From Paraphoma chrysanthemicola (lineage: Eukaryota > Ascomycota > Dothideomycetes > Pleosporales > Phaeosphaeriaceae), in the NCBI GenBank assembly GCA_020744225.1, contig JAGMWG010000004.1, positions 682,001-746,000 on the forward strand: DNA of 64,000 bases, in the 5' to 3' direction. The notes beneath the pieces were generated by a model. It ran no database searches. It was not told the DNA's origin and saw only the letters and a program-made list of their open reading frames with translations. Positions 54,565 through 64,000 of this stretch are shown here, piece after piece (the stretch's first letter is position 1; each line of letters opens with the position of its first letter). The translations under genes and the position numbers were made by a program.

Positions 54565-55093
54565 ATGCTCTCTCGGCGCATTGTAGCGGCCCGCCCGCTC
54601 GCGCGATCCGTCGTCCCCGCAACAGCACGGCTCCGACCTCAATTCACCCAGATCCGCACCGCCCTCACCCAAGCCGAGCAGGCCGAGCTCGCAGACCCAA
54701 ATCAAAACGGCGGCTACATCAACCCACCCGCCGAAGTGCGATCAAGTCGTGACCCGTATGGCGACTACTTCGACCAGCAGGACCGACGCAACTACGGCGA
54801 GCCCTGCCACGAAGACCACGATATTCAAGGAGTACTGTCGCTACACAACTACGACCACTTCACTCCGGGTTGGGGAGGCGTTCTGTTTGGAACCTTCGTG
54901 GCGAGTGTGTTTGGCCTGTGCGGCGTTGTGAGCATGTACTACCCGGATAAGCTGAGTGCACCAAAAACATACCCAGATGGTCTCGAGGCGGAGCTTGGTG
55001 GAAAGCGCGCATTACTGGTGAGTACGCATACGACATCAAGACGAGTGACGCTAACCTCGGGTACAGGCGCGGAAACCTGGCGAGGGCTGGTAG
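54565..55093 (+). CDS. mitochondrial complex I subunit NDUFB8 (ASHI)
   Basis: Two exons, 54565-55017 and 55067-55093, encode 159 aa. The second coding exon has only 27 bp (ARKPGEGW plus stop), joined by a 49-bp intron, GTGAGT to ACAG. The N-terminus MLSRRIVAARPLARSVV is a mitochondrial targeting sequence. The core has DQQDRRNYGEPCHEDHDIQG and NYDHFTPGWGGVLFGTFVAS, then a single membrane helix and YYPDKLSAP, all typical of the NDUFB8/ASHI accessory subunit in the membrane arm of NADH:ubiquinone oxidoreductase. Without splicing the frame would add about 55 unrelated residues. Confidence 0.9.
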
Positions 55094-55487
55094 ACCATGA
55101 CAGACTCAGTCCGCGATATGTAAATACAAAGGCAATGGCATTTCATTTGTGTGCACTTCGCTCTTTTGACGACAGGTGCTTTATGTGATGAGCCCCCTTA
55201 CGTGATTGCAATGAATCGGGCCTCTTTTGAGCACTTCCATCTCCTCGTGATTCAGTCTTCCTTACCTCTGTTTCTCCACCGCATTTGACCATACACTCAA
55301 AAATTACCTGCCAGGGTACCTGCCAGGGTCGCTTTTGTATTTCACCTTCACCGCCCCACCAGCCTTTGGCCCATAATACCTTGGCGCCATTTCGAGTGCC
55401 CTTTCCTTTATTTCGATATCCAGCTTCCTTTTCTTAACAATCACCTCGCAATCCAGATCGATCCCGTTGACCCGCTTTGTAATCACG
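55094..55487. other. intergenic region before the third BTB gene
   Basis: A 394-bp gap that contains the tandem 12-bp repeat at 55305-55328. No gene is supported. Confidence 0.45.
55305..55328. repeat. two perfect 12-bp tandem repeats
   Basis: The unit TACCTGCCAGGG occurs twice in tandem, 160-183 bp upstream of the BTB start at 55488. No known binding site is recognised. Confidence 0.85.
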
Positions 55488-56271
55488 ATGTCAGACATTA
55501 CCAACATGGACCCGGCGAAGAAGGTCGAACCGCCACGTGAACCACCGCCATGTATGAAGGCCATTCGCGCACTCTCTCCGTAAGACTTTTGCACTAGATC
55601 CTATCTAGAGACATGCTAACCGCGTCTTTAGCGCACACTACGGCGCGATAGTCACCGTTGAGGTCGGCTCGGAACCAGCCAAACATATCTTCCAAGTCTT
55701 CAAAGGCTTGCTTGCTCACTATTCCACTTACTTCAGAGCCGCGCTCCAAGACTGCTGGAGAGAGGGCGAGGAGAACACCGTTCAACTTTCCGATGATAAC
55801 CCCGAGGTTTTCTCTGCAGTCTTTCACTGGCTTTTCACGCAGAAGTTCTACTACGACTTGTCCGCAGATGGAAGCATTCCACTCGCCGACCAGCTTATCT
55901 GCGAAATCTACGTCTTCGGTGACTCACGTGGTATGCCTGGGCTCTGCAATGACGCGATGGATTTGCTTTTCCAGAAGTGTATGCAAGTGTACTTGTTCCC
56001 GAGGTCGTGCATTTACTACGTCTGGGAGCACACATTGGAAGACGCGGCGCTACGAAAGTTCTTAATCGACTTCGCAGTGGAGAACTATGCTTGGCCTACG
56101 ACAAAACTCAAGAACGAGTATCCTGCGGAGTTCCTGCTCGATGTCATCACTGCTTCCCGAGAGCGGGCAGGAGTGCCGGGCAGTATCTGTCCGGGTAAGG
56201 CGCAGTGGACGAGCAAGAAGAAGGCAGAGTTCTGTGGCAAATATCATACTCACTCCTCTCTCGGGAAATGA
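55488..56271 (+). CDS. BTB/POZ-domain protein
   Basis: Two exons, 55488-55579 and 55632-56271 (52-bp intron GTAAGA to TTTAG), encode 243 aa. The first exon is 92 bp, the same length and phase as in the BTB copy at 45960. The BTB fold: IVTVEVGSEPAKHIFQVFKG, then LAHYSTYFRAALQDCWREGE, NTVQLSDDNPEVFSAVFHWL, followed by helical AEFLLDVITASRERAG and FCGKYHTHSS. No Kelch, BACK or zinc finger follows. Fungal short BTB proteins are numerous and mostly uncharacterised; cullin-3 adaptor or transcriptional roles are possible but not shown. This copy appears intact and serves as the reference for the broken ones. Confidence 0.85.
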
Positions 56272-56823
56272 GCCTGTTTCCACGGTCTGTGATGTGCAGT
56301 AAGTTTTGCCGCATTAAACTCATTACCAATGCTAATCACTTCGGCCAGGTCACAAGCGGGATACTCTACAATATTGATTATGGCTTTTTCTTTCATATAG
56401 CACGGAACAAACATTGAGAGATAATCATAGGATATTTTGAAATCGTAATTCTGGATCCTAATGAGCATCAAGCATCTTTGCAAAGAGTGATAATGAAAGG
56501 AATATGATATGTTTTGCATTGCATATGTACCAAATGGTCGCATCATGTGATCAGAGCAAGTGACTTGAAGATCCTACTTGACCAAAGCATGCTTTTGAAC
56601 AAACCCCCGCTCCTCTCGCTCACATAAAGACTGATCCAATGACCCGTTCCCCCTTTCACCTTCATCACAACACTCACCTTCACCTCTACTCGGCTCACAA
56701 TAGCGCCTTGCACAAACGCTAATATGTCTTGTAATTCTTTCCTCTATATAACGTTATCGCCCTTTACTCAATCGATACTCCATAAACGTTGTAACATTCT
56801 CCAACTACATGATTTAAAACGCC
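56272..56823. other. intergenic region between BTB genes
   Basis: 552 bp, AT-rich in its first half. No supported gene. Confidence 0.45.
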
Positions 56824-57571
56824 ATGAACCCCTGCAAGCAACCTTGGACACACCTCGCACAATCCAAGTCCCACGAAGTCGTCAACGTCCGCATCACGAA
56901 GTCCACCAGGGTGCAAGATTACGAGCTCCACGTTCCCATCCTGCGCCACTACTCAGGCTACTTCCGGACCAAGTTCGCCCTACCACACACCACCCTGCCG
57001 CCTACATCTCCTGACCACTCACAGACTCTCCGAGACCAATGACGCCGGTAGACGCCCAGACGTCATATTGGAAGTCGATAACCCCGCCGCGTTCGACGCG
57101 TATACCATCTGGCTATACCAAGGCACTCTCACTCGCGCGGGTGCATCGACGAACATGTCGCGTCTCTTCCTCTGCCAGATCTACGTATTTGGTTTGAGAT
57201 CGGATACGCCCGCGCTACAGAACGCTATCATCGACGCTTTCATCACTCATCTCGCATCAGATGATGCTGTCCCGTACGACATCGTCGCATATCTTGAAAC
57301 ACACGCGCTTGGTTCGAAGCTTGATGAATTAGTTCTAGACATTGTTAAGCACTGTGGCAAGCAAGTAGATATGAAAGATTGGGCTGCTTCGTTTTCGCCA
57401 GCCAGTTTCCAGAAGGTGCATGGCTGGATGGGTGAGAAGAAGTACGTGGTGGAGTATTTGGAGGACATGATGGTGTGTGGGAAGTGGCATGTACATCCAG
57501 AGGCGGATGAGAGGGATGGAGAGGGGTTTTGGTTTGATCCGCCGGTGAGGAAGGCTGGTGGACTGCAGTGA
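56824..57571 (+). CDS. BTB/POZ-domain protein
   Basis: Two exons, 56824-56972 and 57025-57571, encode 231 aa. The 52-bp intron uses the uncommon donor GTTCGC and acceptor TCACAG. Splicing restores SGYFRTK-LSETNDAGRRPD, matching the usual BTB step from helix to beta strand; unspliced, the frame stops at 57042. BTB features: VNVRITKSTRVQDYELHVPI, then ILRHYSGYFRTK, VILEVDNPAAFDAYTIWLYQ, and CQIYVFGLRSDTPALQNAII. The tail GKWHVHPEAD parallels FCGKYHTH of the neighbour at 55488, so the two are paralogues, although their intron positions differ. Function unknown. Confidence 0.8.
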
Positions 57572-57922
57572 TGGGGCAACGAACGAAAGGGGGATCATAG
57601 TGATGCGTGGATGTATACATGGAGTTTCAAGCCTAAGAACTAAATATCCTAATCCACTGAAGATATGCACGATGCATTAAAGGTTTATTGACTGGGGTCG
57701 TGATGGTTAGTGTACAACGTCATGTGGGGAGGTAATCTACTCCCTGATCTTCATCCGGTGGGGTGCATCTGGCCCTGCATAAGAGGAGTCTCTGATATTA
57801 CTCGATTATACTCTACTACAAGGGTGGCAAAGCTGGAGAAGTCAACTTATAAAGATGCCAGTACCCATCACTCATGGTACTGGGAAGTCGATCAGCCATT
57901 GTACCTCGCGGCCGAATACACA
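57572..57922. other. intergenic region
   Basis: A 351-bp gap. An in-frame extension upstream of the next start (from 57710) is open but has no family features and would hide the signal peptide, so it is not coding. Confidence 0.45.
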
Positions 57923-58717
57923 ATGCGATCCGCACTCCTCCCAACCGCATTGCTCCTCACAACAGCATCTGCACACTGCAATCGTCCTCAATTAGCCGAA
58001 GCTGTCAACGAATATCTCACCGCACAAATCTCCGGCCAACCCTCCATCCTCATATCTCGGTTCGACAACTCCACCTGGCTCGGGTACTTCGAGAACAACA
58101 TCAAACTCCCCATCAATGCTAGTATACTCACCACTCCCCTCCCAATAACCCACAACCGCACCATCTACGACACTACCTCCTGTGCCACCTACACCGAAAT
58201 TATTGTCAACAGTACCACCACACCTCACGTCATCGGGACGCAACTGCGCTTTGCAAACCACAAAATCAACAAAGTCGACATGATCGTCACGAACCCCGGA
58301 GACTGGCTATTCAACGTCACAGGCTACGCATACTACTCCCCGCGCGAGAACTGGTCCACGATCCCGCTCTCCCAGCGCGACTCACGCGCAACCATCAAAG
58401 CTGCCGCCGATGCATATCTCGACATATTCAATGCGCCCAACACGACTGTGCCGTGGGGCATACCTTGCGTGCGGCTTGAAGGCGGGCTGTACGGCGACGA
58501 AGGGCCAAATGGGACATGTGCGGGTTTCATCCCCACGGACGTGCCGATCACGAATAGGAGGTATGTGGTGGACGAAGAGACGGGGAGTGTGGATGTGTTG
58601 AGTGAGTTTGGGAAGAGTGGGTGGGCGGATAGTCATGAGTTTAGGGTTGAAGGAGGGAAGCTGAGGTATGTGCATACCATGACCGAGTGTGGGGTTGAGA
58701 ATTGTGGTGTTGTTTGA
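57923..58717 (+). CDS. secreted glycoprotein of unknown function (possibly DUF8021-like)
   Basis: A single-exon 264-aa protein from the ATG at 57923 (MRSALLPTALLLTTASAHC), which gives a clear signal peptide of about 17 residues. The mature protein has several N-glycosylation sequons (for example NST, NRT, NVT, NTT, NGT) and paired cysteines. The segment VPWGIPCVRLEGGLYGDEG, then ITNRRYVVDEETGSVDVLSE and DSHEFRVEGGKLRYVHTMTE, resembles a domain common in secreted ascomycete proteins that I recall as DUF8021; this name needs a profile search. It has no recognisable catalytic motif. An extracellular or wall-associated role is inferred. Confidence 0.75.
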   Translation: MRSALLPTALLLTTASAHCNRPQLAEAVNEYLTAQISGQPSILISRFDNSTWLGYFENNIKLPINASILTTPLPITHNRTIYDTTSCATYTEIIVNSTTTPHVIGTQLRFANHKINKVDMIVTNPGDWLFNVTGYAYYSPRENWSTIPLSQRDSRATIKAAADAYLDIFNAPNTTVPWGIPCVRLEGGLYGDEGPNGTCAGFIPTDVPITNRRYVVDEETGSVDVLSEFGKSGWADSHEFRVEGGKLRYVHTMTECGVENCGVV

Positions 58718-60158
58718 GATATAAGTCGAAAGAGTAGGGGGGTAAAAAGAAAGCAGGTTCCGAGTCATGCTGAAGAAAAGCTGGGATGAGAGTAATGAGA
58801 ATGTTCTAGACATCCTTCATCTGCACGTAGTCGTGATTCCGCACAATTTGGTTGTTCTGCTTTAAATCTCACGCTGGCGCTTCGCATCGGCGTCTTCGCC
58901 ATCGTGCTGATAAAGTTCGGAAAATACATTTCAAAATCTGGTAGTTAAAGTAAACAGCTTGCCATGAGACAGATGCGAAGACGGGACCGTGTCAGCGGAA
59001 GGCAGTTGCGTTTCTGAGATTGTCTAATCCTATTGTGGTCTAGCGCGACAAGCTCCCACTTTCAGGGCTGGATTCCCATGATCCTCCCGAAGGCCCCTCA
59101 AGCAGCCTGACTTTATCGATATGCAGTCCACGATATCTCTGGCTGGCTGTCCTTGATTTGAATCACCCAATGCAGCTAGGGATTTGGAGCTGATCAACGA
59201 TGAAACTCCCAGGATTTGGTGTTACCAACTGTTATCTAACATCATTTGGTCTGGCAGATGAAGTCCGCGCGGTTCAGGCGCAAGCACAATAAAGTTTGGA
59301 TCAGGACCGGGGAAGCACGGCAGTCATGCCTTCGAGGTCTTGATGCCACAATGATATACCTCGAGCAGTCGAATTAGAGCGTCAATCGTAGCTAGTCACC
59401 ACCAACGTCGGACTTCGCTAACCACGGCCCGTACCTTAGTAGACCACTATTGGCTACTACCGCTCCCCGTCGTACTCCTTGGTCAAATGCTCATTATCGT
59501 GCTAACAGCATGGAGCGCTCACGCGATGAGACTCTCACAATCTTACAACCTCTCAGTAAGTCTACGTCAATGTTTCAAGGCTGATGCACTCCAGCATATT
59601 GAGTAGCATTTCTCATTGCATTTATGAATCTCGGCCAGAGGATGTCTTGAAGAGCATGATTTTTGGTATGATCAAGGGGTATCGCGGTTCGCGCTACGGC
59701 TTACAGCACTGCCGTGTACAACCGTGGCGCTGTCTTGCGTCCCAACACTTCGGACCTGGAATCAGCTCGACGACAACTCTGAAGTCTGGAGTCAGGTACG
59801 CGTAACACGCACCTGCATCATCCGTGTGCCGCTTTGGGCTACGCTATCCGCTGATTTGCTCGCACCCTGCTATCAATTCATTCTAGGTTCTATTCCAGTT
59901 TGCCTCACACGAGGTGTCACGGCCCGCGGGTACGATCCTGAACCACACATTGCCATCCCTCGATTCCAATGCAGGGGTGCGGTAACCTCATGACCGCGGA
60001 CTTTAAGGGAGCATTACGAAGTCGCATATGCATTTGTCCGATGGCAGGACAATCTGGCCTTTTCCATCAACACTGCCTCTGCGAACGCCTCTTCAATATA
60101 TTCTTTAATCAAAGCTCATTTCGATGCAATTTCCGGACGCGAGAACTACCAAGTGCAG
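58718..60158. other. 1.4-kb intergenic region
   Basis: No supported gene. Short open frames near 59584-60172 overlap the start of the SAT4-type gene in other frames. No repeat was recognised. Confidence 0.4.
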
Positions 60159-61585
60159 ATGGCGAAGTGTGACCCAACAGAACAGCATCTCAATGCGCTC
60201 ATTACTGCTCATAACCATGGCATCATCCTGGTGATGGTAGCTTGGTTTCTCGCATGTCTCCTTGTAGGTCAACTGCGTCCCTATCCCTACAAAGGCTGAC
60301 CTACAGCACAGGCACTCTGCACATCAATTAGGATCATAAGCCGATGTCGTTCGCAACGCCTCCAGGACCTTCCTTTATCAGATGATGTTATCGTCGTCGC
60401 AGCGTCATTATGTGGTCTAGGAGCTACCATTATCATATCGACAGCTGTCGATTCGGGCCTCGGGAAGAAGTCATGCTTTCTGACCTCGGCCGACCTGGAC
60501 CAGGTACAAGTCAAGGTCTTCATCTCGACAATCCTATTCGTGCTGGCGCTTAGCCTGTCAAAATGCTCGATCCTGCTCTTTCTTTCCCACGTGGCTGGAA
60601 CCACTTTACAAAGGCTTGGAGTTATGATGATTGGAATCGTGGTTATGGTATGGACACTGGCTATCATGGCGGGAATTGTATTTGAGTGCGAGATGCCCAG
60701 ACCATGGGAGATCTGGACTGGCAAATGCATACCTATGGTTCGTCGAAAAGTTCCACGACATGCTACAGGGAGCTAACTCGAAACCAGCTACCTTTCTGGA
60801 TAACAGCAACTGCTGTTGATATTGTCATCGACATCACGCTCGTATTGCTTTCGGTACACATGGTCTGGACACTCCAGCTCGACTACCATAAAAAGACATT
60901 GGCTAGCCTTATATTTTCTTTGCGACTAGTGTAAGTGTTGATGCCTAAAATGATAGTCTCCCGAACTGATTTGACCTCTAGTCTCATCGCAGCATCCTGC
61001 GTACGTCTCGTCTACCTTGAACGCGCACTTTCTCCTTCACCTGACCCAACCTTCTCATACATTCCATACGCCATCACAACACAATGCCACTCCACTCTCG
61101 CCGTAGTTATCTCCTGCATGTCAGCTCTCAAGCCTCTAAACAACCTTCTCCGCGCCGGCCGCATCTCCCCTACGTCCAAATCGCGCCACTCCAAACACTG
61201 GTCTGGCACTACCATTGGCGGCACACCATACGAATCCTACACATCCTTCGGCACCTCCTCCACACAGATCATTAGAGAGCCACTTCACTCAATCCAAAGA
61301 TCAATGTCGACGCCCACATTGGCTACTGCATCGCGCAGCTCTTTAACACCGACGGAAGATATTTTGCTTCCGGAGATCTTGATGCCAACACGATATGCAA
61401 AAGCCCCGCCAAGGCCGCCGCCACCAAGAGACGAAGAGCGTCCGGACTTGAGTATGTTTACGCGAACGACGATGTTAAGGAAGCCACCCGCTGTAACGAG
61501 GCTAGGGAGTGTGCGAGAGAAGGCTTGGGAGCGGCACGAGCGGGTAGGTAGAGATGCAAGTCTGACAGCTCGGGGATTGGCTTGA
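60159..61585 (+). CDS. SAT4-family (rhodopsin domain) seven-span membrane protein
   Basis: Four exons, 60159-60263, 60312-60737, 60788-60930 and 60982-61585, encode 425 aa. Conserved family segments are ISRCRSQRLQDLPLSDDVIV after helix 1, FECEMPRPWEIWTGKCIP across the exon 2/3 junction, PFWITATAVDIVIDITLV, SLRLVLIAASCVRLVYLE, and YAITTQCHSTLAVVISCMSA before the long Ser/Pro-rich cytosolic tail of about 130 residues. Seven membrane helices are expected. Many fungi have dozens of these Pth11-related proteins, some acting as receptors; no CFEM domain is present here. Intron 2 uses the donor GTTCGT. Start: the ATG at 60159 puts the first helix at about residue 20 as usual. Confidence 0.85.
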
Positions 61586-62542
61586 GAAGGCTGTGTACGG
61601 TGGTGGCTTCTATCAAGGATGGCGATGCATGCAGAGATGGCGTTAGATGGGCGTTTCTTAGATAGGCTCTATAGTCGTGCTACGATGGACATAAGAATGT
61701 AATTATCCAGACGAGAGGACTTGAATCGCGCAGAGTATCAGCGCTTCTTCTCACGATCATACCAATTTCGTACTGACGCGTCATAGATTCCACCCTGTCT
61801 TTTGTCACTTTTCTACCTTGACACCATCCTCTATGCTTTTTCCATCATCGATTCCAAAGCCGCTCCCACCGTCAGCCAAGAACAAGCATGCTGCCCCACT
61901 TGGGGAGCAACATCTCGCTTCACAGCGAACCAGAGATGCTCGCGCTCGCGCAACTTCCAACTCCGATGCACGCCAAGACGCGGTGCGAGCCGGACTTAAA
62001 TCCGCTGTCTATGCATAGCCAGACATGCTTGGCAGCATGAGTATATCCACTCGTCCACGCGTTTTTGTACGACAGCTTGTGTGCACGGCACGAAGCGACC
62101 TGTTATGTTCCGACATCGGCGATTTGCAGGGAGGGCTACAGGCGAGAAAGGCGGGATAGGGACGGTACGGGCTGCGAGCTAGAGGAGCGTGGAGCGATGC
62201 GGAATGATGTGCGCCGGTGGATGTGACGAGGCTCATTGCTATCCCAATAACTACTGCTGTGTGGTGAGCTCAGGAGAACAAGCCTAAAGCATAGATTGTG
62301 GTGGGAAGACGGCTGGTAATACGTTTAATATTGAGATACTGATACATGTTCCTAATCCGACAGAGATCGAAAGAAATGCCATGCCTGCCACAGCTCCGTG
62401 GCGTTAAAGGGTATCCGAGAAAGAAAAACCAGCGAAACCGGCAGAAGGTTTTCGTTACATCGTTGCGTACGACTTTTAAATCTTAGCAATGTGGCTAGAA
62501 ATTTCGAGTCGAAGATCGTCCCAGATTCGATGGCTTGTTTGG
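61586..62542. other. convergent intergenic region
   Basis: 957 bp between the 3' ends of the SAT4-type and HET genes. Open frames are short and mutually antisense; nothing supported. Confidence 0.4.
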
Positions 62543-64000
62543 TCACACCACTGTGAAGTGCCGTTGCGGTGAATTGTCCAATTGTGTCATGTCCTGGTTC
62601 TCGGGGAACCAGTGCGTAAACAGCGCCTCTGCATCTTCGCTCATCTCGTCGCTGCTGTCTTCGGGACTGCACTCGTATGCTTCGAAGCGTCCGACACGAC
62701 GGTATGTGTTATTTTCGAACGGCTTGAGCACGAGGCCGATGATAGAGGATCGGAACGTCATGCTGACTAGTACGCAGATTAAAGTTTCGCCTTCTTGCAG
62801 AGCGTCTTCACCACGTGGTGGTACGATGTCTGGCGTGAAATCGACAGCTATTCGGTTTTTCGCGAGAGTGTACGTCTGCTGTGATGAACTGGGTGAAGCA
62901 TGGAAGACTACTTCCGTTGCCATGGCTGCCGAGAGGCTGAGCGGTTCGCCTTGGATTGGCGACCATGCCGAGGCGCGTTTACCCTTGGGGCCGAACGAGA
63001 CTCTACATGCTAAATCCATAGCGGAAGCATTGTCGAAGAAGATTGATGACCCTTCACAGGATGCCCATGACCAGCTTGGTATTGTTTGTCCTTCCATGGG
63101 TTTGGGCCGCCGACATCTTGTACTGTCGTTGGGATACCAGAGCAGACTAAGTGTGCTGAAAGTCCATTGTCCGGCAATGTAGCCAGATTGCATGGCGGGA
63201 AGTAATGCTTTCGCTATACCGGCAATCGCAATGAGGCGCTCGTCGTACGTCATATTTCGTGCGGTAAATTCGGTAATGATGTAGCTCCAAAGCTGTAGTG
63301 CATCTTCTCGTTTTCGCAGCAGATCAGGGGCCCCATTCGCTATACTTGTGCCAGCCAGTTGTGATGTCATGTTGTCTACTCTCCGATCGATGTGATTGCC
63401 ACTGCCATTAGCCATGGGTCGTTGATTGGCCTCGCTCACAACACGACCAAATTCTTGTTTGATAGAGTCCGTCGTTCTCGAATCGAATGTTGTGTCTTCT
63501 ATCCGTCCACACTCGCAGTTGTATCCTTCTCGGCATTCCAAAATCATCTCAGACCTTGTAAAGTGCAGCACGCGTGGTGATAGCAATCGCTCGGTGTATG
63601 CCCATGCGCGCTTGAGTAATGGTGTATGCAGATTCGCCTCGTCAGACATGTTGAATGGCAATTCCCATTCATTCATGTGCGAACCTTCGTCGAAAGGTGC
63701 CTTGAAGCTATAGTGACTTGGCTGTTCCCTCACGTAAACTTTGGAGACGTGGCCTTTATTGTCAGTAGCTTGAATCTTGTAAGGTTGAGCCTTCGTCGGG
63801 AATAATGGCTGGGTGCTGCTGTCGATTGCTGACGTTGCGGCGATGGTTATGAAGGCATTCCCGAATATCTCGTCCATCCTGACCGACTCCTCCAACTTTG
63901 CTTGCTCGTCATCCTGTATGAGACACAGTGCGTCGATCCACAAGTATCGAATACCCAGCGCTCGTGTGAGTACCACAGCTTCTTGAAACGTTTTTGGCAG
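62543..64000 (-). CDS. HET-domain (heterokaryon incompatibility) protein, 5' end cut by window edge
   Basis: The minus-strand frame enters from the right edge and ends at 62543. The visible part starts LPKTFQEAVVLTRALGIRYL, then WIDALCLIQDD and MDEIFGNAFITIAATSA, the conserved second half of the fungal HET domain that triggers vegetative incompatibility or innate-like cell death. The domain's N-terminal portion and the start codon lie beyond 64000. The remaining 400 residues are a variable C-terminal region with AWAYTERLLSPRVLHFTRSE, typical of HET proteins, and IPSWSWASCEGSSIFFDN. No NACHT, WD40 or ankyrin module is seen within the window. The MVLTRA methionine at 63976 is internal, not the start. 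Confidence 0.9.
   Translation of the reverse strand: MPKTFQEAVVLTRALGIRYLWIDALCLIQDDEQAKLEESVRMDEIFGNAFITIAATSAIDSSTQPLFPTKAQPYKIQATDNKGHVSKVYVREQPSHYSFKAPFDEGSHMNEWELPFNMSDEANLHTPLLKRAWAYTERLLSPRVLHFTRSEMILECREGYNCECGRIEDTTFDSRTTDSIKQEFGRVVSEANQRPMANGSGNHIDRRVDNMTSQLAGTSIANGAPDLLRKREDALQLWSYIITEFTARNMTYDERLIAIAGIAKALLPAMQSGYIAGQWTFSTLSLLWYPNDSTRCRRPKPMEGQTIPSWSWASCEGSSIFFDNASAMDLACRVSFGPKGKRASAWSPIQGEPLSLSAAMATEVVFHASPSSSQQTYTLAKNRIAVDFTPDIVPPRGEDALQEGETLICVLVSMTFRSSIIGLVLKPFENNTYRRVGRFEAYECSPEDSSDEMSEDAEALFTHWFPENQDMTQLDNSPQRHFTVV

Noticed and set aside
56973..57024. Frameshift in the BTB gene at 56824
   Set aside because: A 52-bp intron with GTTCGC donor and TCACAG acceptor restores the frame and the BTB consensus, so the gene is treated as intact.

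Overview
The window is nuclear DNA of a filamentous ascomycete, most likely a dothideomycete. It shows short spliceosomal introns (about 46-110 bp, GTNNGT to YAG), moderate GC, genes on both strands without operons, and fungus-specific families: a HET-domain protein, a SAT4/rhodopsin-type membrane protein, a Boi1/2-type SH3-SAM-PH protein, GH45 and GH5_9 glycoside hydrolases and several Dal5-type MFS permeases. The class-level placement is an inference from gene content only. All exon boundaries were worked out by hand from reading frame, splice consensus and family conservation.

Layout. 0.5-14.3 kb is mostly housekeeping: a Maf-type nucleotide pyrophosphatase, an NADP-dependent MDR reductase, a PIAS/Siz-like SP-RING SUMO ligase, a Boi1/2 polarity scaffold, a small single-span protein and a GT31 glycosyltransferase. 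15.3-33.4 kb is an accessory, uptake-oriented stretch: a 2-oxoglutarate/Fe(II) oxygenase, four MFS transporters all on the plus strand, a GH45 endoglucanase, a GH5 exo-1,3-beta-glucanase and a Gfo/Idh/MocA oxidoreductase divergent from the last transporter. 33.9-45.5 kb returns to core genes: mitochondrial threonyl-tRNA synthetase, an unassigned membrane protein, an Hpm1-like histidine methyltransferase, an Ino4-like bHLH factor and a Munc13-like C2/MUN protein.

46-57.6 kb holds four BTB/POZ-type genes flanking the SWR1 chromatin-remodelling ATPase and the complex I subunit NDUFB8. Two BTB copies look intact. One has a frame break. One has an in-frame TGA and appears to be spliced to a decaying CCHC zinc-knuckle tail containing a second in-frame TGA. 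The window ends with a secreted protein of unknown function, a SAT4-family seven-span protein and the 3' part of a HET-domain gene cut by the right edge.

The most unusual observations are the BTB-zinc-knuckle reading frame with two TGA codons, a 6-nt microexon in a Dal5-type transporter, and a bidirectional promoter between the dehydrogenase and a transporter carrying a CCGA-N7-TCGG inverted repeat. No rRNA, tRNA, CRISPR array or complete transposon was recognised.
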